From the NCBI GenBank assembly GCA_036245525.1, contig BTPG01000005.1:207622682-207686681 (forward strand): DNA of 64,000 bases, written 5' to 3'. The notes below the pieces were generated by a model. It saw only the letters and a list, made by a program, of their open reading frames with translations. It did no database searches and had not been told where the DNA came from. Shown here piece by piece: positions 45,177-55,500 of the stretch (position 1 is the first letter of the stretch; every line of letters starts with the position of its first letter). The translations under genes and the position numbers were made by a program. This DNA comes from Semisulcospira habei. Its lineage: Eukaryota; Mollusca; Gastropoda; Semisulcospiridae.

Positions 45177-45227
45177 TCATCAGCTGCTGGCACACCTCAA
45201 ACTGTGTTATTTAGGCATGAATCATTA

Positions 45228-45430
45228 CATCCTGAAGATGAAATTACATATATTTTTTAGAAACCCTTTGAGGTCTATACCACAGCTCTGGAGACAAGAT
45301 CGATCATGATAGTTCAAGGGTGGTGTCGGAATAGCTTGGCACCTGTAGGTGCCAATCTATCCCAACACCATCCTTTAACTATCATGGTCGATACACATCA
45401 TATCATAGCATGTGAGGACTTTATGGATTA
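45228..45430. repeat. Core-hairpin MITE, ends decayed
   Basis: CATCCTGAAGATG left, core GATCGATCATGATAGTTCAAG / TTAACTATCATGGTCGAT. 45431-46090 shows no gene. Confidence 0.7.
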
Positions 45431-46096
45431 GGGGTATACGTACCACTAATCCCGAGATAAACAATTTACAAGCTAGGGAGGGGAATGCAAGTAACAAGTG
45501 AAATATTTCCAGATTACAAGTCAGGGATGAAAACAGTGAGCACACTGGCTTATGCTTTTTGTGAGGGAGTGCAAGGAAGGAGATCAAAAGATTCTTTTTA
45601 AAAAAAAAACACACAGATGAAAACTGCCATTCTCTTCAGGACATGTATCAAAACAACAGATGATGTTATACTGGGTGGGAGTTATGCTGGGGGGGAGGGG
45701 GGGGGGGGATGTATGCATTAAGATAGTGGCAAATTTAAACAGAAAAACATCATGAATATAACAAAATTACAACCCCCCCAAAAATATTGTGCCTTGTTTT
45801 TCCACTGATTTCCACTTAGCAAAATGTCAGCTCCTTCAAAACGTCATCAAAAACAGAAAAGAGGTTACAGAAAAAAAAGTCCAATATCTTTGTCCTACAG
45901 TTCACAAAGTAATACTGAACCAAGCACGTACCGTACAGTGAGATTGCAACCAACACAAGGGCCAACAGATACAGCAACATACTACTACAGCAATCTGAAG
46001 CATGCCTATATAACACAACCCACAAAACAAAGGTGTGGGTGAAAATTGGAAGACCTTGGTTCGGGGGCCATCTATAGCTGGTGGGTTGCCAGAACC

Positions 46097-46213
46097 TAGG
46101 GCCAGTTGCATGAGTGAACTTAGTCCTGAGCCAGCCACTAAGCAGCATGCTCCGCTACAGCAGGGCACCTTGCTTAGTGGCTGGCTTAGGACCAAGTTCA
46201 CTCATGCAACCGA
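46097..46213. repeat. C-type hairpin, full length
   Basis: GGGCCAGTTGCATGAGTGAAC..CCAGCCACTAAGCAGCATGCTCC, mirrored to ..TTAGTGGCTGGCTTAGG..GTTCACTCATGCAACCG. Confidence 0.85.
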
Positions 46214-46225
46214 TTCCTAGTGTGC

Positions 46226-46308
46226 AAAGGTCCTCGGGCCAATGACAGCCGCAGTTGACCTGCAAAACGGCTGTGCACTGCAGCCGTCATCAGCCTGAAG
46301 ACCTTTTG
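46226..46308. repeat. Decayed H3 hairpin
   Basis: AAAGGTCCTCGGGCCAATGAC..GCAGTTGACC opposite GCACTGCAGCCGTCATCAGC..GACCTTTT. Confidence 0.65.
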
Positions 46309-46638
46309 CTACCGGAGATATGATTTCGTCGTGCATTTTCCAGACAAATTTGTATCTTCTCCTTTGTATCAACTACACAAAGTTTGTATTTTCGCTATGA
46401 AAAAGCCGTTTTAAAAAATAAATATCAAAATGTTTCAATTACAAAAAGTTTAACCTACAGATTCCTGATTTTAAATGGCCAACTTTCACCCAAGCCTATG
46501 TCTACTGGAGACAGTGCCGGTATGAATAAATACATCTAGGAATGAACACAACTTCTACCTGTAAAACCAGCCTGTGAAGGAGAAGGGTGTCATGGGTATG
46601 CGAGTCACGAGAGATGCGGTGATGTGGCCGAATACAGT

Positions 46639-46691
46639 TAAACTCTTTCGAGACGTGCCGCATCCAGATGCGGCACGTCTCGAAGGAGTTA
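46639..46691. repeat. F-type miniature TTAA hairpin (53 bp)
   Basis: TTAAACTCTTTCGAGACGTGC..CGCATC then GATGCG..GCACGTCTCGAAGGAGTTA; almost entirely stem. Confidence 0.82.
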
Positions 46692-46894
46692 CCCCAAAAC
46701 ACCCTGAGCAGAATTTTTTTAATTTGCGTTTTGTCCTATGAAGGCCACATTCCAAATTTGAAGATAGATCAACCATTTTAGTTCAAGGGTGGCGCCAGAA
46801 TAGCTTGGCGCCTGGGGCGCCAAGCTATTCTGGCGCCACCCTTGAACTATCAGTCAAATTTCAAGCAAAGGTGAGTCAGGATGAATAGGGTTAA
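46688..46894. repeat. D-family MITE abutting the F element
   Basis: GTTACCCCAAAACACCCTGAG to TCAGGATGAATAGGGTTAA; core GTGGCGCCAGAATAGC / GCTATTCTGGCGCCAC with the GCG change in both arms. Confidence 0.85.
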
Positions 46895-46947
46895 TTTTAA
46901 AAGGAAGGAAGGTTCCAAATACAAGTAGGTGTACCAAAATAAGCTGA

Positions 46948-47155
46948 ACCCATTTACCACCAATGCACTACCACGCAAGATGGATATACCATGGTATTTC
47001 AAGCGTAGTGCCAGATCAGCTTGGCGCCAGATGGCACCAAGTGAATCTGTCACTACCCTTGAGTTATAATCGTCAATGCATCTCCTGCAACAGGTGCATA
47101 GTTGTTGGGAATTTGGGAAAATTGGGAAATGCAGCCATGAGGTTAAATGGGTTAA
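46948..47155. repeat. A-family MITE, diverged
   Basis: ACCCATTTACCACCAATGC to GAGGTTAAATGGGTTAA (47152-47155). The right TTAA abuts an F-like arm (CACTTTGTACAGTACCAGTGG). 47215-47530 shows no gene. Confidence 0.75.
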
Positions 47156-47536
47156 CACACTTCGGCACAAGGCCAAGGGCACTTTGTACAGTACCAGTGG
47201 CTGCATGAACAACGGGGCTACAATTTGCACTCGTCAGCTGAAATACCAGTATATAAAATGAGATACTTTCTTCAAGTTAATGATGGCATCTCTCTCGCTC
47301 TCTTTTATCAAGTGAAAATATTATGTATGAGCCTCTCATTCCACAAGCTGTACCTTGGAAAGTTGTCAATAAAATTTTTTTTAAAAGCTCTCACATGATG
47401 TTGTTTTGCGTAAAAACCCCTGTGCTTGGAATGTGATCTTTAGAAAAATAATATTCACTGGTAAAATTTTACCCTTACTTGTGCCCTGGAACACATCAGC
47501 CATACATACAGTCGCCACTCCAGCCCCACTTTCGTC

Positions 47537-47592
47537 ACAAAGATGCACAGATCCTCATGAGCCCCTGCAGACTCATGACAATCTATGCCTTT
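47537..47592. repeat. E-type hairpin remnant
   Basis: CAAAGATGCACAGATCCTCATG, with partner GACAATCTATGCCTTTT and the centre deleted. Confidence 0.6.
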
Positions 47593-47668
47593 TCCTTTTT
47601 GGATAACGGCTCATTTGCATCCAGATTGCAGAATTTTTGCAGCATCAATTTAAGGGACGCATTTTTGC

Positions 47669-47882
47669 TTAACCCATTTAGCCCCAAGACCCTACCGCAT
47701 GAGATGGATGGACCGTGATAATTCAAGGGTAGTGCCCAATTAGCTTGGCGCCTGAAAGGCGCCAAGCTAATCGGGCACTACCCTTGAATTATCACGGTCC
47801 ATCCATCTCCTGCAACTGGTACATAGTTGTCAGGTGACAACTCCAAAATTTGGGAAATGCGACCTTGAGGAGAGAGGGTTAA
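47669..47882. repeat. A-family TTAA MITE, complete
   Basis: TTAACCCATTTAGCCCC to GAGAGAGGGTTAA. Arms GATGGACCGTGATAATTC / GAATTATCACGGTCCATC share the CCGTG change and GTGCCC/GGGCAC. Confidence 0.9.
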
Positions 47883-49040
47883 GTGTTGACTGTATGTGAG
47901 GCTTTAAGACTTGCACATCTACAATAAAAATGTTTTTCGTCAAATCGTAAACCAGTCATACTACCGGGTACTCCAAGGACAAGTAAAAAATCCTGAGATG
48001 CATATTTCTATTATGGGATGGAATGTACAGCCTCTTCACCTCTGGACAAATATTGCGGACAAACTATGTACACGCCACAGTAAACATTAATTTAAATAAT
48101 CGTAAATCGTACAATTTATCAGATCCTGATTACAAATGAATACACAAGCAAGCGAGAGGTAAGGATGGGGGGGGGCTAGGTAATGGCAAATGATTCTCAA
48201 AACATGCGAATGAAGAATATAAAGATAACAATATTACTTACAACAACAGATTAATTGTAGAAAGAAAGCTTAATCCAGTGATATCATCATTGACTTTGGA
48301 AGCACACGAAGTGAAAGCACTCACACAGCAATTAAAGCTGAAGCATAGCAAAAATAGTCAAAAAAAAAAAAAAAATAGCACAGCATCAGAGGAAGGAAAG
48401 CCAGAGTAAAAACAATCTGCATCGTGGTCTGTGATTTCAGACTTTACGGCTCCTAGCCATAAGGTCCAAAATCACAGACCAGCACACAGTTCATAAATCA
48501 AAGCGCAGCAAAAAAAGTTTGTCAAAAACGTGAAAAAGGTGACGAGACAAAAATATGTGCTGCTCTGTGAATTTGGACCTTGCAGCAAAACGCTGCAAAG
48601 TCTAATGCCACAACACAGCACACACCTTATCATTGCAGTGTACAATAATCCTACATTAAATGTAAAATGACAGACGCTCCCTACGAATTTACAGTATCCC
48701 CAAAAAAAGAGATACCGAACAAAATTTCATGATCACCTTTCCTAAGCAAATGTTTTATCTCACGTGACACGAACATCGTAAAATATACTTACGCCATACA
48801 AACACACGCAATCACACAAAAACTGTCAATAGTTCACAGAACTAATAGCTGTCTTCTTTGCTAAACCTGCGCCAAAGTGTCTTTGCTATACTGACAAGCA
48901 AAGGAAATGCGATATCATTGCATTCATCAGAAACACGAAGTGTTTCCGATGAAAGTGATGGATGTCGCATTTCTTTTGCTCATCAGTATAAATGTAGTAA
49001 AAAATAAAAGTTGTAACAAAATAAGTGTCAGCCGCTCATA
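47883..49040. other. Low-copy AT-rich DNA with two hairpins
   Basis: Hairpins: 48426-48480 (GGTCTGTGATTT / AAATCACAGACC) and 48887-48990 (TATACTGACAAGCAAAGGAA / TTCTTTTGCTCATCAGTATA). No plausible protein. It could belong to the downstream flank or a long 3' UTR of CYRI. Confidence 0.5.
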
Positions 49041-49502
49041 TTTTCCTAACCCTCTGATTCTTAGTGGCACTTTTTGTTGAGGTCCATCCTGCAGGAATCA
49101 CCGTAACAAAAAGCTCTGCCCGCAGCCAAAGGGCTAACAAAAGTGACAAAAATATTTTCGATAAAAACATGCTGACCTCAAGTCTACTTCCATAATTGGC
49201 CCAAACGGATGTAATTAAAGTTAGGCACTTATTTATCTTTTCATTGTAGTGCTTTTCATTGTCATGACTTGTCAAAGCTCTTCAAACACTGATGGCAGAA
49301 AAATGAATGAGGACATAACCGATAATGAGACTGCTACAGTATACTACTTCCTTATAATTACAGTGGAGCAGACTTTGGTAAAATGTGTCCAAATTACTGA
49401 GCTTAAAGCCCAATGCAATAGGCGTCTATGGCCATGGGCGAAAGTGACAAAAACTGAAATAACTGAAAACTGTCCACCGACCGACGATGCCCCACAATCA
49501 CT

Positions 49503-49602
49503 CCAGCAAGCAAGAGGCATAACTCTCATGAACCCTGCGCATGCACCAGTACAGTACTGCGGATGCAGGTGCTCATGAGAAGTTAGGCCTCTTGTACATG
49601 GC
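49503..49602. repeat. E-type hairpin, enlarged centre
   Basis: AGCAAGAGGCATAACTCTCATG opposite CATGAGAAGTTAGGCCTCTTG, around CCCTGCGCATGCACCAGTAC and its partner. Confidence 0.78.
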
Positions 49603-49753
49603 ACAGGCCGGCAACCAAAAACGCTAAATTCTGCTCTCAGGAATTTCAAAAAAACTGACTCAAGTCTCCAGGACTGAAGACCGTCACCCAAGTAGAGCAT
49701 GGCCCAAGGAAGGGAAACACTGTAACTGCCTTTTACATGGGACAAATTGGGTT

Positions 49754-49971
49754 TTAACTCTTTCAGCCCGATGGCCGTATTTCCCAAATTTTGGAGGCGT
49801 CATCTAATGACTATGCACCAGTTGCAGGAGATGGGTCGACCATGATAATTCAAGGGCAGTGCCAGATCAGCTTGGCGCCGGCCGACAGGTGCGAAGCTAA
49901 TCAGGCACTACCCGTGAATTATCATGGTCGGCCCATCTCCTGCAGTAGCGTGTCAGGGCTGAACGAGTTAA
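49754..49971. repeat. A-family TTAA MITE, complete
   Basis: TTAACTCTTTCAGCCCGA to TCAGGGCTGAACGAGTTAA; arms GATGGGTCGACCATG / CATGGTCGGCCCATC. Confidence 0.9.
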
Positions 49972-50218
49972 AAAAAGATCTTTTGCCTGTGACCAAGGCC
50001 CTGATTTTGCTCTCCCCAAGGTGTGGGCTAGTCTAAGACCGTAGACCTTATTGCTTGGAGATGTAAGAGCCAGCCACAGACCAGCACATGTGCTAAAAGT
50101 AACGTCAAAGGTTGGAGTGAACCCCAGTCTCTGCTTTTTCCCCAGGAGTGATTTAACCTCCCAAACCCACGAACAAGTGTGATTAACCCCCCCCTTGTGA
50201 ATGCAACCACTCAGATTG

Positions 50219-50440
50219 TTAACCCGTTCACTGCCAGCGATCACCAACTGCATGTCTGAAATGACAGCTCACTGACAGACATTTGTGTGAAGAAGCAGAT
50301 GTAAAAGAGACAAAAATAGGCATTGGACTAGCAAGAGACATAAACCCTCATGAGCCCCCCGCGATAGCGGGGGGCTCATGAGGGTTTATATCTCTTGCAG
50401 CTTGGTAGTTTTCACCTTGCTCCGGCAGTTATGGAGTTAA
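50219..50440. repeat. E-family TTAA MITE, complete
   Basis: TTAACCCGTTCACTGCCAG to CTCCGGCAGTTATGGAGTTAA. Hairpin CAAGAGACATAAACCCTCATG / CATGAGGGTTTATATCTCTTG, AAACCC mirrored as GGGTTT. Confidence 0.92.
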
Positions 50441-50476
50441 CAGTACTGATGGCCGCATGCACAAGGAGGTTAATGT
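50437..50476. repeat. F-type half element abutting E
   Basis: TTAACAGTACTGATGGCCGC to AGGAGGTTAA equals the right half of the 12480-12545 hairpin and shares its left TTAA with the preceding E element. Confidence 0.65.
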
Positions 50477-51440
50477 GAATACATTCAGATGCACGTACCC
50501 TGAATACCGAAAGACCAGCTCTTCAGGAAAGAGGACTCAAAATCCACACACAAAAACACGAATTAAACACAACAAAAGCACCACTAATGAAATAAGACCT
50601 CATGGCATGATTGTTGCATCGTATGAAAAGATGACTCAAATCAACAGAAATGAATAAATATAACTAATATTAAATAGTATCCGCCTACATCCGAAAAAGA
50701 AATCTTACAAACATCAAGTACTCTCACACAATTCCTTTAGGAATCATCATGACAAAAACCGCCAAGACAGACAAAAAGTTTAAATATCAACAGAGGTGCA
50801 ATTTGTAGTAGTTCAAAATCTCAATGAATCAAAATTTGTTCAGTTTATGTGACCACCAGATATCGATTCATTACCGTCACAGCGACCCTATGAACAGTTA
50901 AACCAATCATAATGCATTTTGTACAAAAAAATAACCCCTCTCCTTCTGCAGCCCACATAGATATTAACCCTTTAAACATACTCTTTTTAAAAAAAATCAA
51001 AAACTGATCTGTGAATCAGTAGAGATTTTTTTAAAGGTTTGGAAAAACGTTTGCCATGTAAATATATTTGGAATGTGCCATCTGAACCACTGGTACAACT
51101 AGCTTCTTTACATCCATCAAATGGCTCAAGGTAGACTGGTCAGCTAATCATGACATACAAATCACAGGAGATGGACTACTGACCATGACAGCTCATGGTC
51201 AGTACCTGTGTCATCTATTTTACAAATCAATTACTTCGCAAATGTCGCTTTTATCCACAATCCCCTTCATAACTGAGAACGACAAAAAGACGACAATATT
51301 CAATTTCTCTGAACTACATGTACTGAGCACCCTAAAATTATGATCACCTCAACACATTTAGCTCATGGTTAAAATTCCTGTATTTGAGGGTTGTTGTATG
51401 AAGATAACATACCATCTCAGAGGGTATAGCCAACACTCCA
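50477..51440. other. No recognisable gene
   Basis: AT-rich DNA. Only a short stem GACCATGACAGCTCATGGTC (51180-51199), a relic of a MITE core, is visible. Confidence 0.5.
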
Positions 51441-51447
51441 CTATAGT

Positions 51448-51527
51448 TCAAGAGTGGTGCCAGAAGAGCTTGGCGCCTGTTGGCGCCAAGCTCTTCTGGC
51501 ACCACCCTTTAACTATCAAGGTCGATC
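51448..51527. repeat. Core hairpin, GAAGAGC variant
   Basis: GTTCAAGAGTGGTGCCAGAAG, then AGCTTGGCGCC, mirrored by GGCGCCAAGCTCTTCTGGCAC. AGAAGAGC/GCTCTTCT is found in both arms. Right flank CCACCTCCTGTTGCAGTG. 51545-52250 shows no gene. Confidence 0.85.
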
Positions 51528-52254
51528 CACCTCCTGTTGCAGTGTATGAAGGCTGAACGGATGAATAGTAAAGCTGGTAAAAAATTTTCGGGTGGTGGAA
51601 AATGTGAGGAATCATGAAAGTTCAGCAATAACATGTGAACATGCATCTGCAAGAGGTCAGACAACACACCATAGCCAACTTTGGGACAGTACTGATGTCT
51701 GATGTACGTTTAAATACATAAATTTCAATGTCAAACAAGCAACATGTATGTATTATGAAACACAAACTCATGTTGTGTCTAAATTCTATATCGCTGATTC
51801 AACTCATGTTGCATAACTCACATCCACCTCTCCTTTCATTATAAATATATCTTAGAATGAATAAACACGACTATTCCTCATTCTCATCAATATGTATGTT
51901 GTCGAAATACAACCCCAAAAATATGCAACAAACCATTCATATGGTATCTTCAGATCGTTAAGACATCTATAATACTCTCAAACATGGCACAAAGGCTGAA
52001 ATTTCACACAGAAATCTACACACAAAAATGTGACGACTCAACCCACTTAAGCACAAATGAATAATCTGCGCTGTTCGTTTAAAAAAAAAAAAAACTGCAG
52101 TCTATATCATCACACAAAGTGACACTCACAGATGAACGTCAAACATCCCATGACTGAGTCCCATGATGGTCGATCCACTCTAGGTAAAATATGGCACCTC
52201 GGCCGATTCAAGGGATGGGTTGACTTTGCACTTCAATCAAATGGTCGGTTATGC

Positions 52255-52377
52255 ATGGCATAGGAGATGGATCTACCATAACAGCTCAAGGGAAGTGCCT
52301 GATTAGCTTGGTGCCTCCGGCACCAAGCTAATCAAACACTGCCCATGAACTGTCACAGGCAATGTATCTCCTGCTAT
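52255..52377. repeat. A-family core, ends lost
   Basis: TAGGAGATGGATCTACCATAA..GATTAGCTTGGTGCC mirrored by GGCACCAAGCTAATC..CAATGTATCTCCTGC, just downstream of the CYRI stop. Confidence 0.8.
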
Positions 52378-52506
52378 CGACTTCAGAAGTGAAACAGCGA
52401 AAGCAATTTGTTGACCATTTAACACCTGACTGGACAATCCGGCAATTGATGGTCTGGCTGATTAGGGTGACAATAACATGCTTCCCCAGTATTCCCGCCT
52501 CGTTTG

Positions 52507-52570
52507 CTACGCCAGCAGCATCTTTATCTGTCTTGGTGTCGACTCGTCTTGCAAGTGTTTGGTTGTGTAC
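52507..52570 (-). CDS. CYRI: CYRI terminal coding exon 10
   Basis: Encodes [20 protein letters not shown] and stop TAG at 52509-52507, after completing the split Arg codon. It matches the family C-terminus in length and sequence. No convincing poly(A) signal was identified immediately downstream, so the 3' UTR length is unknown. Confidence 0.94.
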
Positions 52571-55500
52571 CTGTCAAATCAAAACGCAAACATGAAAAAA
52601 AGCGCATAATACCACATCAGTTCAATCCTAAGAAGCCCCTGTAGGGAACCAACGGACAAATCATCATAAACAGACTGCCTGTTTTTGACATGCTTACTGC
52701 ATAGCAACTTAAGGTTTGGCACATTGAAACAAGCTCTTTGTGCTTTGGACTAAATAACGCAGCAGGGCCGAGTTGCATGAATGAACTTAGCCTTGCGCCA
52801 GCCTTTAAGCAAGGTGCTCCGTTACAGCGGAGCACCTTGCTTAGTGACTGGCGCAAGACCAAGCTCACTCAAGCAACTGACCCATGAGCCTACAGTAATG
52901 CGGGGAGAAAGCTAGACTGACCTTAGTGCGTTCAACAGGCCCTCCACTTTGCCTGGGTCCTGTTCCTTCAGCACCTTCACAGAATGTTTCACCTGGAAAA
53001 CACAACATCCAATGATGCCAGATGCCGCAGCAAATGCTCGACCCCTTCACGGCAGAGAGCAAACGCAAGCATGAACTAACCGCAAGAGGCTTTCCACAGA
53101 CTTTTCCCCCCAAAATGTGAACACCGCCCAACTGCAAGAGGCACAGATCCTCATGAGCCCCCGCAGTTGCGGGGGCTCATGAGGATCTCTGCCTCTTGCT
53201 GGCAGTGACAACCACTTTGAACACGTTCCATGGATGGCTGGGGTTCTTTGTCGGTGAAATAACAGATTTCCAGAACACAATCTTTGTCCTCTAGCAGTGA
53301 AGGGGGTCAAATTACACCACCCACACGCCCACTTATTCCCAAACGCAAACTGGACAGGGGCACATTTGGTTTCAGGCAGGGGAAATGGGTGGCTCGGTGG
53401 TAGAGTGTTGGTCTCTCGACCATAAGGTTCCAGGTTCGAATCCAGCTTGGGTCAAAATTTGTTCCCCACTTCGGTGCCCTGTCTTTGAAATCACCTTCGT
53501 TGTGGACAAAAGACGTTAAAGCCCCAACGTTTTTTGGGGGGTTTCAGACAGTGCAGTCAAACTGACTTTTGGCACACACATAAACTCTAAAACAGGCATT
53601 ACAAATGCATTAACCCCATCCAGTCTAATGGCACGTAGCCAAAGACAGGCTGACCATGGCAGTCACTAGGAGGCACACCGAGATACCCAGGCACTTCACA
53701 GAACTATCATGGTTAGTTCATCTTTTACAACTCACACTTATCTGATGTATACCCGATATATACCTGCACACCCGAGTCAATGATGTAACAAAGATCAGCA
53801 ACATGCAAAAATTATCATCAGGGACAGCAGGAGGCATAGATCCTTATCAGCCCCCGCAAATGTGGGGGCTCACTAGGATCTATGCCTCAAACATGTGCAA
53901 CATTCACAGCGGGAGCAAGTGGTTCCCACAGTCATGGCAAATTTACCTCTATGCCAGAAGTTTTGACAAAGGCACCGACAGGGTGGACGTGATCGTACAG
54001 TATGATGACCCCAACCATCACCCGCAGGCAGAAAAACTTAGTCTCCTCATTCTTGAACCGAGAACTGTACTCTCTGCCAAAAAGAAAACAGAGGGACCAT
54101 GTACGCGCAAGCCACCCTGCTACTAATTAGTAATGAAACCGAGCCCCTGACACAACAAGCATACAATAATCGTGACAATGTGCACATACATATGCTAATT
54201 ATCACGAAGGCTGAGTACCAGTTGCAGGAGATGGAGCGACTATGATAATTGAAGGGTAGTGCCAGATTAGCTTTGCGCCTGATGGCGCCAAGCTAATCTG
54301 GCACTACCCTTTAACCCTTATCATTCGGAATACACCAGTGTGTGAAATAAGTCTGACTAAAATAGTTCAAAGGTAGTGCCAGAATAGCTTGGTGCCTCTA
54401 GGCGCCAAGCTATTCTGGCACCACCCTTGAACTAAAGCCATTGATTTATATCCTTATCTGTAAGTACAATAATGTAGCTTGCATATGGCAGTGGACAAAT
54501 TTGAAGCTTTTAGCCTCAGTATGATATGGGTTAATTATCATGATCGATCCCTCTCCTACTGTAGTGATTGATTGATTGATTGTACATTGCTTAACGTCCC
54601 GACAGCAACAAGGCTTTCTCAGGACGTGCCTGCACTGCTTGTGAAAAAAAAACAGAACATTGAATGTATGTCGCCAGCCGGTCAAATACATTAAATAAAC
54701 CTAACACATGGGCCTAAATAAAGCTAAGACCATTTAGCAACACACATCCAATATCAAGAGCTACAGGCAGTGCAGACAGTAGGGAGAGTTTTAAAATGGC
54801 AAATACAGGTGAATGGACAAAGGGTAGACAGAAACACATGCCCCAGAATAGAGAGATAAACCCACCCTGTGGGGCTGACCAGGGTGACCCTGGGAACTAA
54901 AAAATACCTAACCCCACCCAAGTCCCCCAGGGCAGACCCGGGTGGGGCCTACTGTAGTGAGTCAAGGCTAAATCAAATGGGATATGACAGAAAAAGTTGC
55001 AACAAATATATACTAGGTGGCATGCTAACCCATACGAGGCAAATAGTATGTGCACTATGAGTATGAACCATGCTCTCCTATTATGGAGAGTCCAAACAGG
55101 AAGAACACCATGGCAACAGAGGGAAGTGAGCACTCATTTTGTAATTAAGATTATATCATTAATGCCTACATGTTAAAACATACCAAAACCAGGGTTTATT
55201 TTGGGAACTTGCAACCTGTCTATTATCATGGTCAATCTATCTCCTGCATATCCTGGTATAATCATTAACCCATTACACCCTGACTGATTTTGTAAAATTT
55301 GCTTAGTGTCCTATGAAGGCTACATTACATGTTAGGAGACAGATCAACTGTTTTAGTTCAAGGGTGGTGCGAGAATAGCTATTCTGGCACCACACTTGAA
55401 CCATCGGTCAAGTTCATTGCAAGCAATGCATGTATCCGGATGAAAAGAGTAAAGTGACACCTCCAAATTTTGGGAAATGTGGACTTGGGGTTATAAAGGT

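Larger units (their letters stand above)
54215..54995. repeat. A-family MITE containing two nested insertions (CYRI intron 7)
   Basis: The A core is 54228-54310. The right arm resumes at 54531 (TTAATTATCATGATCGATCC) and the right flank at 54948. A D2 element (54311-54534) and R copy 6 (54568-54947) are nested in it. Confidence 0.88.

Noticed and set aside
49249..49578. 109-codon frame near the CYRI 3' side
   Set aside because: It runs into an E hairpin, lies on the opposite strand to CYRI and has no recognisable domain.
53385..53451. tRNA gene
   Set aside because: Box A and B are present, but the stems are poor and a SINE body and tail follow; better read as a tRNA-derived SINE.
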